NCBI GenBank assembly: GCA_009617715.1
Contig: VTFK01000043.1
Span: forward strand, 62,001-126,000
Direction: 5' to 3'
DNA: 64,000 nt
DNA from: Plectrocnemia conspersa
Taxonomy: Eukaryota; Arthropoda; Insecta; Trichoptera; Polycentropodidae
Below, in pieces: positions 36,848-51,400 of this stretch (position 1 is its first letter; every line of letters starts with the position of its first letter). Under the pieces are notes generated by a model. That model saw only the letters and a list, made by a program, of their open reading frames with translations. It was not told where the DNA came from and searched no databases. Position numbers and translations under genes: made by a program.

Positions 36848-37288
36848 TATAATAATAATACACGTAAACAAAGGAAATATATTTAATTACAATTAATAAA
36901 AATAAAAATAGAGTTGGCACGATGATTTTCGAGCCTCCACTAATGTATTCTTTTGTCGTCGACCAATAAAAAACAAGCATTTAAATATAAAACAAAATGG
37001 CCGACGGTAACGTGACAACCGTTTTAAATAATTATTATTTATTAACAAAATTTTGCTACGCGACCATAGTTTTCATTAATTCGTCATGTGCGTTGTTCCA
37101 TTTGACTGAATAGCAATAATCGGATTGCAAATTAACTACGTGTGTTATAATTATAAAAATTAAATATATACATATTGTGTTGAAGATAAGAAGAATACAT
37201 TGAATAAACTAAATAAATAATCATAAAACAATCTTTGTAATGAAATCTTCAAATTTTGAAGCCGACAAGTGAGTTTTTTCTTTTATTA
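36848..37288 (+). repeat. Dispersed ~450-bp repeat, copy 2
   Basis: Homologous to 1150-1610 in the same orientation across the full length (see copy 1). The CCAAT motif, the TATA-like TTTAAATATAAAA and AAAATGGCCGAC are kept. The frame from 36997 stays open for 38 codons to TAG at 37113, with the peptide MADGNVTTVLNNYYLLTKFC..., against MADSNVATVLNNYYLITKFC... in copy 1. The downstream frame of copy 1 (from 1451) has lost its ATG here. The GTGAGTTTTTTCTTTTAT end is preserved. Differences between the copies include many third-position changes, but first-position changes are also common, so the evidence for protein constraint is weak. Confidence 0.8.
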
Positions 37289-40200
37289 TATAATAGATAA
37301 ACGCATTTATGCATTTATTAAAAAACATAAATGTTTACTAAAATAAATATTATTTAAAAATAAACGGCTGCTCTTTAAAAATTTACAATGAATTAAGCTC
37401 GTTTAATTGCTGACATATGTTCATTACATTAAAATGTAGTATTTAATAAAATTAGGTTTTTGACCCGGTTTTTAGTAATCATAAAGTTCAATGACTTGTG
37501 AGCAATCGAGCAACCTTTTCAAACAAATTGACGGATGAGTATTCAAAAAAATCCTCTTTAATAAATATAAAAATTATATACTTGGAAAAAAATCCATATT
37601 AGACTGGTAGCTCGTTAAAGGTTTCTTAGAATTTATTTATTAAGCGAATATGATTTTTCTCATACACGTAAAATACAACAACATGATAAATTGATCGCTT
37701 AATTATGTATGTTGCGTTATTTATTTATTTGTTACTCTCTCTTTCCCCCTCGCCTTTCCTACATACATATATACGTCTCTAGTTGTTTACTTATTTATTT
37801 TCTTGCTCAGATAAATTCGCCTAATACTTAATTTAGCAAATTCTTGTACATATTGAGCGCTCGTTAAAAATTCATCTTGCGGAAATAAATCCCCGAGTCT
37901 TTATCCCAAGGTTTTGTAAGCGCTTGCTTTTGAGGTCGCAATCGTGACCTTATTATTTAAGACCCCACTTGATATACATACATACATGCATACACACATT
38001 CACGTGTGTATATGTCACACATACAGGTACACGCATAAGATTAAAATATAATATTTCTTGCGAAGTGAGCTCTGCAAACTCATTACCTTAATTAAGCTCA
38101 CTCCATTCAAAACCTAATAATTTTATACGCAAACAATGAAGATATAGCACAACAATAAAAATTTTATTATTTGTTTTAATATCCAATTATTTTGGCTTAA
38201 TAAATATTATCCATTATCAATATTCTTCAATAATTGATTATATAGATAAAGAAAGTTAACTTTAAAAATTAAATTTTAGACAAGGTGTGTAAGTGATATG
38301 TTTAACGTGTTTATATAATATAATTTTTATATTAGGTTATTATAATACGTGTATGTTTTTTTCTAACTTGACCTGCGCGTTTCAATAACAAACCTCAAAT
38401 ACGTACACAAGCTAAGAGTTATACCGTGTAATTTAATTATATCAATGTACGTGTTTCAGAAGATCGAGGTCTGAAGTCTCTGAAAAGTGGGGGCCCGGCG
38501 GGGCCCCAGGGGCTGGGAGGGCGCACGCCCCTCCTCGGGGAGCACCTTGCAGCTAAGACACATACAGAAAGGCAAGTAACCTTTTTTTATTATAGAAACA
38601 GTATTAATAGCAGATACGCGTATGAAATTAGGGTTGGTGTACAAATATATATAATACAATTTTCCTATGTACTGGAGCGGTGACTTGAACTTAGGTGTAG
38701 TGGTTTGATATTGAGCAATACATGTCACAAATATTTTCTTATTCTATCTCATCGTTTTCTTTACCACTGAGAGTCGTTATACAACCTATATTTTTTGCAC
38801 CCTTATGGTGAAGATACAAAGTCTAGATAATATATGTATATTTTAGGATTGACCCCTTAAATTATTTAAAAGCAACGTTAACATTGAAGTCAATGTATTT
38901 TGATAGCTCAGCAACAATTTTAATGATTTTTTAATTAAAAATTATTATAAAATACAAATACATTTACCTAGGCTTATTATTCAAGTAAAATGTATTTAAA
39001 TGTTAGTGTATTTAACATTTTTAACATTTAAATGAATCTTGATGACTTTTAATTATGTTGTTGTCATATTATAAATGAAATCGATAAAAATATTATTATG
39101 AGCTCGCTATAGAAATTTAATAGAAATAGAATATACATACGTATGTTCTTATAAATTAAAAATGAGATCATATGAAGTTGTTTTGTAAAATTTTACTCTC
39201 ATTGCTACTGATACATCTTTAAAATCATAAATATACAAATATAGAGCTACTTACAAATGCTTAAAATATACCTATCAATAATTTCAAATTAAATTAATGG
39301 ATTCATTATTTACATTAAATTTAATTAAACTATATTATACTAACTAAATTATATATGTTGTTGCTTACTATATTTTTTATTGTTATCGGTATGTTATATG
39401 ATATTAACATACATAATACTCTTCAATTTATATAATAATATAATATAAAAATATTATCAGACTTTATGACATAATATATAGGATCCTATTGCATATCAAT
39501 TTTGAACATAAGTTTGTTTTAAAGTTTCCTTAGTTAAGTAACAAAAATGTTATAGTTTAACCAAGAAGGCGAACGGTGTAAAGTAACTTTTTCATGTAAT
39601 TTAAAACTACCACACAACACGCCTTCGTATTACTGCTACGTTTCTCATGAGAGTCACATTTCAATGCTTTCTGATTAAAGAAGCATATGAGAAAATAAAT
39701 AAATTATTACATACATATAGGCTGCTAAAAATATGTATGACTAACCCATTAAATTCAGTAGTTATTAAGTATTTAAATGTTTTTATTTCACTAATTGTAG
39801 TAAACCATCCGTCAAGGTCAGATTATTGCTCTTTAACATGTTGCTTTTATTTACTTTTATTTATTTAAGATCGTATAACAGTAATGCGTAATTATTTTTT
39901 ATATAATTATGCTGCATAAATTTATTTTAATATAATTAATTTGTAGAGATGTGAATTACTATTTTATTTTAACTTTTGGGTATTTTATACTTGATTTGAT
40001 AAATATTTGATTTATTAAACTACACTAAAGTATTTCAAAGTAAATTAGATAGAGCTTTCAACTCTTATTCACCGTTTCGATTCTGTGTATATATACTGAA
40101 AGTGCACGTATAAATATTTGCTATTCTATAAATAGCTTATTTATGTATCTGTATAGTATATTATGTTAATTTTAAAATCGTACGTATCTGGTTTGTAAGA

Positions 40201-41317
40201 TTTATATATTCTAATATGTGTATTTTAGTATAAATATGCATATATTTAAATTCACAAAAGTATTTATCACATTGAATTTAATGAATGCAAAACACACTTC
40301 ATTGTATCAAATCTGTAGCTTTGAGAATTATATGTACTAGATGCAAACAATACGCGCCGCATATTAATGTCAAAATTATGGTTAAAATTATAAGTAACCA
40401 GACCCTCAAATCATGCGAAGCTGTTTAAAATTCGACCTCACCTAAATGTTTAGCCATGGAAATTGGCAGATAACCGCAAAACTACCGGCAGAGGTAAAGC
40501 CGCCGGCCGTTTGGAGTTTGTTTTCCATAAACTTTGATCGAACATTGTCGTGCATTCGAAAACAGATTATCTTTGCGATAGGTTTAGTTATTTGACGAGA
40601 AAAATACGTAATAATAAAATGTAATTATAGAGTCTGAGCGGTTAAATAATTAAAATGTCTTAATTTGCAAAGTTTGGTAGGAAGTTTCTGACAAATCTAG
40701 ATTCATCTGAAAATTGAATATAACGATATTTTTGATGTTTTAATCCGAATTTAGTTTTAATTAAAAAAGTTTTAAAATTAATGAGCGATTTAAAAAATAT
40801 TATAATTAAAAACTTTTTAAAATAATACAATTGTTGATAGTATTGAAATATACTAAGTTACTAGATATGTAAAAAAATATTTTATATTAAATATATCAAT
40901 CCGTAATGCCAAGCTGTGATTTTTATATATTTAACTTAAAAAATCCAGTAATATTTTATATATAAAAACCAGCGCTTATATTTTAAACTATAAGATGTAT
41001 ATGTAATCTAGTGATTTTTGCAAAAACTAAATGGTTTGGTAGTAATTTTACTCCCCAGAGTTTTTATTTTTTTTTTAATATGTTACATCTTGGTTCTAAT
41101 TAAATAGCAGTTAAATGTATGAAAATATTTTTTTAAGTGAAACTTTAAGCATATTATTACAAATATTATTGCTATTTTTTAGCGTCATATAAATTATTAT
41201 TATTATTTTAATTATTAATTATAAAATAAGTTATTGTTATTTTTTATTATCACAATGCAATCAGTCTATTTCGACAATAAGCGATTTATTTTATATATAT
41301 TTCCCTTTTTTTCTTTC
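37289..41317. other. Non-coding stretch, mostly AT-rich
   Basis: CT-rich and TACA-type simple sequence lies at about 37735-37790 and 37975-38035. An isolated GC-rich block is listed separately (38488-38545). A GC-elevated segment at about 40360-40570 has no open frame of interest. No gene is visible. Confidence 0.4.
38488..38545. other. Short, extremely GC-rich block
   Basis: About 58 bases of almost pure G/C (GGGGGCCCGGCGGGGCCCC and onward) stand alone in AT-rich DNA. It can fold into two short hairpins, GGGGCCC/GGGCCCC and AGGGC-GCAC-GCCCCT. The antisense frame reads a proline- and arginine-rich peptide with no recognised domain. It could be a transposon fragment, a structured regulatory site or foreign sequence. 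Confidence 0.6.
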
Positions 41318-41830
41318 TTTCAGCAAATAGGCACTTGGAAAAAAAAGGATAATAACATGTAGAAAGTCTCCTAATGGAGGCTTCCTTTAAATAATTATAA
41401 TGCAAATATAGTATGTTTAATTAAGTTCGTTTATAGTCTTATCTCTATCTCATTATGTTATCTTAATAAAGGGTAGTTGAAAGTACTTTTGTTAGTAGTC
41501 ATAATATTGCTTATGTTGATTAAATATCTTTGTTAGTTATAACATAATCACACGATTAAGTTTAGCTAAGTTATAACATTGTATTTTAGTAGATTACGTT
41601 CCAGTATGTTAGGGTGAGTTTTTAATATGTTCCAATATTGTTTATTCATATTTTTAATTGTTTCTTTCACATACATACAGTTATAGTCAACCTATAAAAA
41701 TTATTCTGAATCTCTTAAGAGTATCGATATTAGATATGAAAGTCACATCCCAAATCTGAGCTTCAATTTCGAGCTACACCAGTAATCTAAAATTGTCTGA
41801 GCTTTAAGTCATTTAAAATAAAGTGATACA
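41318..41830 (-). mobile_element. Jockey-clade LINE 3' end, family A copy 2
   Basis: The upper part (about 41700-41790), read on the minus strand, gives QIWDVTFISNIDTLKRF, the Jockey-type C-terminal reverse-transcriptase motif (xLWGxA..SNIxxLxRF). It aligns at nucleotide level with 51725-51800. The lower part (41325-41400) aligns with 51580-51660 (AAAGTCTCCTAAT versus GAAGTCTCCTACG, then TTTAAATAATTA) and is the shared 3' untranslated end. The catalytic core is absent, so this is a 5'-truncated dead copy. Confidence 0.75.
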
Positions 41831-44800
41831 AATAATATATAACACAACTATTTATATAATACTAACTGAGTAAAACTTTCACATAAAAATAAATAAAAAC
41901 ACTATAAAAAAATATGCGAAACTATATTTACTCACTGGTATTCAGTATCATTGACCAAACTCTTATTTAAGTATAAACATTAAGCGTTTAAACACTTCTT
42001 ATATCAGAGAAACAGAAATATTTGTTTGTAATTAGCTTCATGTCCACAGTAATGATAATTGATGTAAATAGTTTTAAGCATAATAAATTTATGTATTTCA
42101 ATTTTATTGTCTTTAAAGTTTTTGTATTTAACCCCAATATATTATTACTTTCATACTTATTTGATCTTATTAATTTTATTTTATAAACTATAAAATGATT
42201 TTAAACTATCAACTTAATTTTAATGTATGTATTTTCTCATGTTTTTATTCTTGTTATAAACATTTGATTTGATTTGACTCTTTTAACAATTCTATATCGC
42301 ATCATACATTACAATTGCTTTCATATTTTACAATAAATACTGAGTCTTGCGGTGATAAATTCTCATAAATATATAATACAATGGAAAAAGCAACAAGCAT
42401 TAGGTAATCTAAAATAAATAAAATAAATCTTGAAATAATCTCTTAAAATTGCGCCTCAAGAAACATCGTTTTATATATCTAGATGAAAAACGAATTAGTT
42501 CTTTTAAATTATTCTCACATCAGTAGTTTTAATATCCAGAGCGTATAAAATTTTTAATATTAATTTTAATCTAGTAAATACAACATTTAATTAAAACTAT
42601 AAAATAGATTTATATTTGAGTTTTAATGTATGGTTTTATTTAAAATCAATAATTCTTACTTGCATATTATAGTGTGATCACGATTTTTCGATGTATGAAA
42701 CCACTTATTATCTTATTAATTATTTTTTGTTATTTTAACTTAAATATTACTAATTATATATTGTGCACTTACATGGAGCTTAATTTATTGCGACTTAAAA
42801 TTAGGTTGAATTGTAATTTTTTTGCTATTTATTATAATTCAGTGAAGGTGATTTTTATTTATATATATTGTATTAAATGTATCAATAAGAAAAATTAAAA
42901 ATATTTTGATTGAGTCGTTCAAAATCGATATTTTCTATATATAAAATAATAATTGTAAAAATAATGAACATATATATTCATCTAAAATCTAACCAAATAA
43001 ATTTAACGAAAGGGGATTTAGTTAGTCATTGTTGTTCTCGTAAACATTGTAGTTGCTAATTTTAATTGTCGAGTAAGCCAGTTGTATGTAGTTGTATTTG
43101 TCGAGTAAGCCAGTTATTTTCTCAATAGTTAATCGTCTCACAATTATGCAACACTATGCAATAAATATTTTCTGTCTTATCAAAGATAAAAATTATCTAG
43201 TAACAAATTGTTATCATTTTTTAAGCAGTGGAAGAAAATGAAATTAAAGAACCATTACTTAATAAGAAATCAAGGTATAAATAATTGTATTTAGTCAAGC
43301 TTTGAATTTTTGCAATTCCATCATGGTTTTTTAAATATTATGATCCATCACCACAACAAAAGCTTGATAAATATAGGATTATCACTTTATCTTATTTAAA
43401 GCAATGTATCTAAGTTTATAAAATGCCAATTGAATTTTTGGGGTCCTATTTAATTATTTATTAGTAATTTTAAATTAGAATGGGCAATACATATAAAAAA
43501 GGTATTTGCTGTCTTGCTTAAATGATAATAACATTTTAAATTACTTTGACAATTAATTCACTATGTTAGATTTTTATATTGAGATGGTATCTCTTCTTAT
43601 TATTTAAATATAAAATGATTAAATATGTTTTAGTTTGTATATGTAAGATATTTAATTTATGTTTTAATTTATAATATAGTTAAATATAGTAAATTTTAAA
43701 TCAAATTTTATTTAATTTTACGCTATGCAAATAAAGTAAACGATTTAACATATTGCAGCTATGCTTAACCTTGCCCTTAATTTTTTTTTTTTAAAATAAA
43801 CTTTCTTTATTTCGTCTTATTATATACATAATGTTGAAGCAAAAAATAGATTAGCAATTTCATGCAATCGGAATATACAATAGATATAATGGTACAACAT
43901 CTAAAGTTTTACCATTTATTTAACATTTTTGAATTATGCTTACTCTGTACATGGCATATTATAAAAGTTTGTCCGATCGTGTTCAAATTGAAACATATTT
44001 CGCAACGATGCGCCGAGTTTAATTAACACTGTATTTGATGTGGTACGATATATGCCATCAATCGCAAGCAATGTGCTTTAAAGCTCCAAAACATACACAT
44101 ATATATACATAAGTACATTTGTACACACACACATGCAACCTCACTGTGCAAACTTAATTTCGGTCTTAATCCAATTTGAAGGGGGCGCGAGTTTCAATTT
44201 TCAATTCAACTACCGCCGTCGGGATGGTGGACGAGGAAGAGAGAGAGAGAGAGAGAGGGACCTAAAAACACACTTTGTGTGTCGCGGAGAATATGCCTTC
44301 GTTAATATAACTATGTAAATTTCACACACAGTACCGAAAAGTTAAACGAGCGGGTGAATACAACATCTGACAGGCGAGATGCCGGGAATGAAAATACGGA
44401 TAGTGTTAAGGGGGCGAGAGTATCACGTAGTATTCGAAAAACGTACCAGGTGTTCTAGCGCGCGGGCCGCACGTCCTAAAAACGGCCCACGTACACGGCC
44501 CGCCGACAAAAGCTTTTTGCCTGGTCGAAAACGGTCGAAATACAACCGCGGATGATGGAAAAAACGTGGATTTTGGTTAAGGGTAATGGTGGAAGTTAGG
44601 GATGAGGCTATAACTAAATGATTAGTTATATCCTTTTGATGTGAACTATGGGTGTCCGTTTTTGAGAATTATGGTTTTCAGGTCAAAAATATATATAGTA
44701 CAAAAAATATTTGTAGGTACTAAAATTGTATTATTTTGGTAATTATATTAGTCAGAAAATATTTAATTTAATTACACTGTTATTGTATTTATATAATACA

Positions 44801-45330
44801 ATATTTTTATTAAAACATTATTAGCCATTTTAAAGAACAATTTTTATAAAAAAATCTAATCAAAGAGCAAATTATTTTAAGCGTTAAAAAATAAAAAAAA
44901 TATGGAAAATTTTTTCTCGCAATTAAAGTATTTTAAAAAATACATTTATATGCGATTACTATATAATTTTCGTAACGCTGATATATTATTTTAAACCATT
45001 TAATAGTTGCTGCTTTATTTTAAATCACTTGACTTGACTTATTTATGTAATTTGGTGCATCTTTATAAAAAAAATACAACGACTTCGATTATAGTTTTAA
45101 CTACTAATTTTAAGTATTTTTGTGTTGCTTCGTTAGCCTTATTTCCTTGATTAAACAAAAACAGCATATAATGACGCAAATGTATCTCATCAATTGTTGG
45201 CTTAGACATCCCTCTATAAAATATTTTTTTTACAAAGAAACCATAAATTTACCGGTTTTGCTTTAATATATTAACAAAAACTTACATGATTACTAGACTG
45301 TGAATTGAATTAGACTTATTAAAAATAAAA
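41831..45330. other. Non-coding stretch with a GC-elevated block at 44.1-44.6 kb
   Basis: AT-rich to 43900. TTGTCGAGTAAGCCAGTT occurs twice (43066-43083 and 43098-43115). The block at 44120-44560 is GC-rich, with a GA microsatellite at about 44235-44258 and CGCGCGGGCCGCACG near 44459. An open frame over the microsatellite encodes a low-complexity Arg/Glu repeat and is not a gene. Confidence 0.45.
44235..44258 (+). repeat. GA microsatellite
   Basis: About eleven GA units with one flanking imperfection, within a GC-elevated block. Confidence 0.9.
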
Positions 45331-45400
45331 TGTCACTGGCTATTGACTTAAAAGATCTAGGCTTGAATCTCATCTAAAGCTTAGTGTTTTTTTAATTCTT
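45331..45400 (+). repeat. tRNA-derived SINE-like fragment, copy 3
   Basis: TCACTGGCTATTGACTTAAA followed by AGATCTAGGCTTGAATCTCATCT and a T-rich tail aligns with the copies at 31.27 and 59.13 kb. The B-box-like GGCTTGAATCT is diverged from the consensus. Confidence 0.45.
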
Positions 45401-48400
45401 TCTTGTCAGGAAGTTCTAAATTACTTATATTATATATATTTATAATTTCGATTAATTATCACAGATAAGGTTTAGCTTTATTTTTTTTCTCCCACGAATA
45501 ATTATCGCGGTAATATCGTCGTATATATTTGGTATATATATTAGATTTTAATTTTTTATTTAATTTCGTCGTATATATATTAGATTTTCTTTTTTTTATT
45601 GCGAGCTATATATTTTTTGTCAATATTGACCACGGATCACTGTCGTAAGAGTTTTTCATTCTACACCTTCGGAGACTGATTATATATTTTTAAGAAACAT
45701 GTAAAAATATATTTTCAAGATCCCAACATAACAATGATATTATTTTAGTCCTAAGATTTTCTAAAATTTAAATTACTTGTTTGCTGGTTTGACTTGATTG
45801 TTTCGTTTTAAGGGTATCAAATATTTATCTAAAATTTTAGTCTTTATCTATATGTCGATTCGAATATGAAAAATTCGGCCTTTTAAACTTCAAAATTCTA
45901 ATTATTTTAACGATTATTAAATAGTAATATTATTTAGCTGCTTTTTAATATTTTTTATAAAGATATCATAATAAATTAAATGCGAGAAAAAAAATATTGT
46001 ATTTATATTTATACTTTATTGTTAGCAAAATTAAAATATGGTTATTTTGTATTTTGTTTTGGTTCTCTGAGGACAGTGTCTTTAAATTTATTTTTAATTT
46101 TTGAGGTTTGAAAACTAAATCTATTAAATCAAAAATATTATTAAGTGAAAATATTGGAATTTTATACAGCTCTTTTAATTAATAATTTTAAGAACTATTT
46201 TTATAAATTATTAAAAAAAAAATTATTGTTGAAAAGTATTTTTTTGTCATAAAATGCTGTTTTTTGCCATTTTTATAATATATTTAAGAAAGCAAAAATA
46301 AGTGCTTTTACATTAATCTCGAAAATATCTGTTTCACTAATTATTAAAATTAAAAAATATCATGGAACATATTTTTACAAAAACAATTCGCGTTTATTTA
46401 TAAACCAGGCTAATACTTTGACATTTTGATCGTTTGAAATTGTGAAACAATGAAATTTCATTAACGACCCAAATCAAGCGACTTTTCTGCCATTCGTCGA
46501 TTGCGTTTCGCATACAAAGCACTATTTTCACAATATAATCACGTGCTGAAAATCGCTGATTAAAAACGGCTTCTAATTTAAAAATTTCCTCGCGCCCTAC
46601 GAGAAAGTTTATCACGTGACCTACAAAACACGAGCCTTGTCCAAAAACACAGAGAAAAGTTCACTTTGCGTTGTGCAAAGACTTATATTGAATTAACAAC
46701 GCTTTTACTTGTTGCAATTAGGAATTCGTGACAGTTTTCACTAAATAAATATTTCAGCAATTTTTCGAATGGCCACGCGGTCCTTCTTTTATTAGCTAAT
46801 TAAAATCTACAAAGCGGATTTTTTAAATAGACTGCCGAGTCCATATCAATTTATTTGTATCTTTAGGATACTGTTTATAAATATTTTTTGTAGCGATAGC
46901 GTTATTATTTTTATATATTTTATATATATATATTATATATATAGAATTAACAATTACAAAAAATGACAAAGTATATTTTAAAAAATTATCTGTTGCTAAT
47001 ATCTATATTAAGATTGTGAAATATATCAAATATTATTTTATAACCAAATCTTTATTAGACAGTTTACCGCCTATAAGACAATTTATAAATGAGGATTGTC
47101 CATTTTTTTATTATATAACTAACTAATTTTATTTTATATAGCTAACGTTACTACTTTCTGCTTTAAATTCTAACTATAATTTTTACCATGGTATTTTTTT
47201 ATAATGGCATTACTAAAAAAACAGTCAAATCTAGTAAAAATGAATTTGCGTATATTTTCTACCAGCCTTGTTATTATATCCTTACATATATCTCTTGATT
47301 TTTTAACGTAATTTTTGTTAAATATCATTAGCTAACAATTTCTTTTTATTGATTTTATTATAATTAAACCGATTGCAGTTGAAAAAATCGTCGCTATATC
47401 AAGCTCGAGGGCCTTATTTGTATTCGAATCTTGCACTAGGTTTCTGGTGAACTTTCTTGGCAAAAGAAACTATTTAAAGTGAGTTTAAGTATTGGCCCTT
47501 TCGGCGCTGTATGCTTAAATTAGTTTTTCCACAGGGTTACCCTATTCGCCTTACTGAAAATCATTTTCGTAAAAATACGAGATTTTCAGGTCGTATATAA
47601 TTTTCATATTCGAGTGTGTGCCATGGAAAAGCCTCTTACCCGACGAAGGGTCCGAAATTAGAAAATTTGGCACAAAGTTGTTAATTGATTGCGGCAAAAT
47701 TGTAATGGCACGTTTGTTGTGCTGAAGGGTCGCCCTAACTTACTTTTAATACTACTATTATAAGTGTAGAGCTTTTACCAACAAAAATAATAAATTGTTG
47801 TTCAAGTTTGTTATGTTATAACTATACACATTTCGAAACAAGCTTAACTCTGTTAACTTTGGCGAAGAGACGAATAGTAACGAAAATATACTTGAATTGA
47901 TTTTAAATTCGGAAATTTTTTAAACCAGTAATGATATTGAAAAAGTAAAATAGTTGCCACAAATAAATTAAAAAGAAAATAAGTTTATTGTAGCTTATTC
48001 AAAAAATGTCATTTTGGTTTTTCAAGGCCTTATCACATTTTATAAAATTTAAAACGAAGAAAATTTGTAATAAATATCTAACAGTGTATGTTTCCATTCC
48101 CTGATTTGCTTTTACATAATATCTTTAAGTGCCATACTAAAAAATATAACTTGAATCAAAGTCCTCTCGAAAATACCATAATGGCACTTTCATGCGGTTA
48201 ACCACACACAGTGCATTGACATCTATTGTAGACTGTTCGAGAGTCAGAATGGTACGCGCACCACCATCTAACGATCGCTTATTCTCTTTTGCTGGCAGAC
48301 TGACGAAATGGTTCTTGATTTCGTATTCACAAAAGGGTCTCTCCGTTGTAAGGACAAAGAATTTATCCGAGGCTTAACGAATAAAAATGGCGTCGACCGC

Positions 48401-51400
48401 AATTAGCATGGCCTAAATGTGACGTCATTAACCCTGCTACACAGGAACGCAAATTGGATGTATTTTGTAGACAACGTAGGCGATGTAGATTTTTCGTGAT
48501 CGTCACGATTTACCGACCATTTAACGTTTACGTATAATACTTTTTCGTTGACGTTTTCTAATTGTGATCTAATTGATTTTTTATCATTTTATAAATCAAC
48601 TCAATATAGTTTTTATTTAGTCCAGGCACTTTATTACCGCTTTAGTATATTCTGAGTGCGTCTCGCACTACGAATCTTTGTGTGTTCTTATCGTTGTAAT
48701 ATTTAATACCGTGTGATGAAGGTTTATTTTGGCAGAAAAGGGCTTCTGATATATTCATAATATTCACCTAACACATACGCGATGGCTTAAAGGTTTAGGT
48801 GGTGGTGAAAAAGAAGATTAAGGATCAAGGGCTCGCCTGCGTACTTACTTTAGAATTTTATTATAAATATTGATACAAGGAATTTCGTAAACACTTATTT
48901 TTTATGTGGATGAAAATTTAATTATTTTTTTTTCATTAATTTATAACACATACTTGATATTTTTTAGTCATTATAAATAAACAGTTAAAAATATTAAAAA
49001 AGCTATATTTGTTTTTTATTTAAAATTATTTTGGAATACAGACAGTCATAGAAAAATAATGTTTAACCCACACAAAAGTACATGCATAAACACGTTGCAC
49101 ATCTCGAGAGTTTCTTGCACTCAAGACGAGACCCTGCAAAACTGTACAACGTCTGGAAAGTTGTTAAAATTCTCTAAATGAACTTGTCCGTCTCGTTTAA
49201 CTATACTTTGTCAATTTCGCGTATTTTTAATTAAATTAAAATTAAATCGTTCACAGACACGATAGCCCGCAGCTAAGACTGTTGTGATTTTCTATTAGCA
49301 AACTTAAATTAAACGACAAGAAAATTAACCTGTCAGTAATTTTTATTTTTTACCCTGAAAATTTTCTTGTAGTATATATTGATGGTAGTTTTAAATCAGG
49401 GAATAATTAATTCTGAGAATATGTATAATGCAATACTATTTTTTTATTGTGTTGTGATTATTTTATTTTTTTCATAAAATCTGCTGTAAGCTAAAAATAT
49501 TTCGAAAAAGTAAATATATTATAAACACTAATAAAGATGTTAACGGCTTTTATTGTATTTTATTACACATTTTTTAATTGAGTAAAGCATATTAAATGTT
49601 AGATCAGCTGTTTAATAAATCTTTGCATATAGTTTACTGTTTGTTAGGTTACATATTATTTTTTTGAAGGAACACGATATTTTTTAGTAAGTTTAAGCTT
49701 ACTTAAGAATAACGTGTCTTAAAATAATATTATTTTATTTCTAATTACATTTTTTAATTACGATAGTGAGCTGAAATGTAACACAAACAATAAATGTACG
49801 AATCCTGCAGTTTCAAATTAAACTTTACAATTTTTAAAAATATTACTTTTCATTAGATAGTCCTTTTATAAAAATATTAAACACATGTATCTGGGTTCTT
49901 AATATATATTTGTGTAGCAAAAATATTATTTCTATAAAAAAACATATTTTAAAATATAGTACTTAAGGGCATTTCCGGGAGTTTTAAGGTAAATTAATTA
50001 CTGAGGTGGAATTTTTTATAAATGTACTTATTATTCTTAAAAAACCTTTATATATTTAACAGCCAAACGGGCTATAATTTTTTTAGCGATTTTCTTAGTA
50101 AAAATTTTGCCATTAGGGATTACAATTAAATTTTACGTGTTTTATGCTGACTTCTACAATATAAATTTTTCGTTGTAAATCTTTTAAAATGTCCTTTTCA
50201 TTTCACTTGTAATTAACTTTTCAATATTTTAAATGTTAAAAACTGATCAATCATTTTTGCTTCACTTTTTAATGATTCCAAACTTGTATTACTGAAAAAA
50301 GAAAAAAAATTAACTTTATGCAATTTTAAAAAATGCTCGATTAATTTTAATATTTCAATTTAGTCGCTGAGTTTAAATTATTTTCATTTTAAATAAATTT
50401 TTTCATTGTTCATTATCTATTACACCCTTTACATTTGTTTCTGAAGTTTTAAAGAAACCTTAGCTGTCGGTAATCAAGTTCAGAATCAACTAAGTGTTGA
50501 ATGCTCTTTGACTAGCAATATGGTAAGAGCTAAAGGTATTTAAAATCTACATTTGTTTGCAATATTTAACTGCAAAGTATTTTTTAATTTATAAATTAAT
50601 TAAAATATGTAATAGCAAAAAAAGTTATATACTTTAGAAAACACAGGAATTATTTCTCCTAGTTGCTAGATATTATTATACATTCTGAATATGCTTCATA
50701 AAAATCGACTTTATTGATATTTTAAATTTAAGTATAGGTATATTTTATAAAAACACTAGAAATTAAATTTAAAAAGTATATAAAGCTTTATTTTAAGTTG
50801 TGCATTTATTTTTAAACAATTTTTCAGTGTTGAAACGGAGCTGAAAAATTGGCAATCGTTTGCTCAAATGTTAAAAGCAGCTCGAGCACATAACAAAATA
50901 AGTAGCGTTCAAACACACATCAACATATCATAAACATACTTTTCGATGCAATCGAATGTCGAATGTGTACAAAGCTGACATTATAACGATACAGAGCACT
51001 TGAGACCCCGCTGCACGTTCCGTATCGATTTTATGTCCCGTCGGCGGGGCCGTTAACAACTCTTGTAAACGTTGTCAAACTCCATTTCATGGTAAATAGG
51101 CGAGATCATCAGAATTGAGGCGTCTTCTGCTCTCATATTTCAATCGTGCTATAGTGGTGCTCAACATCTGCGTCTTTCTTTATAAATTGGATACCTGACT
51201 TCGTTTTACTCGACGCTTATCCTACGGGATGAATCATTGCGGTCGTATTACGGCCACGGGGGAAAACCGAAAGCCTTTATTTAAAATGTAATTATAATTT
51301 TTTGTACTGAAAGAAAAAACTCAATTGCACAGCTTTATATATATTTTCTGTTGAAAATATTATTTAATAACTAATTTTTATAATAAGTATTCCTTATATA

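Noticed and set aside
44133..44318. 61-codon frame at 44.2 kb
   Set aside because: It is carried by the GA microsatellite (Arg/Glu repeat) and is not a gene.
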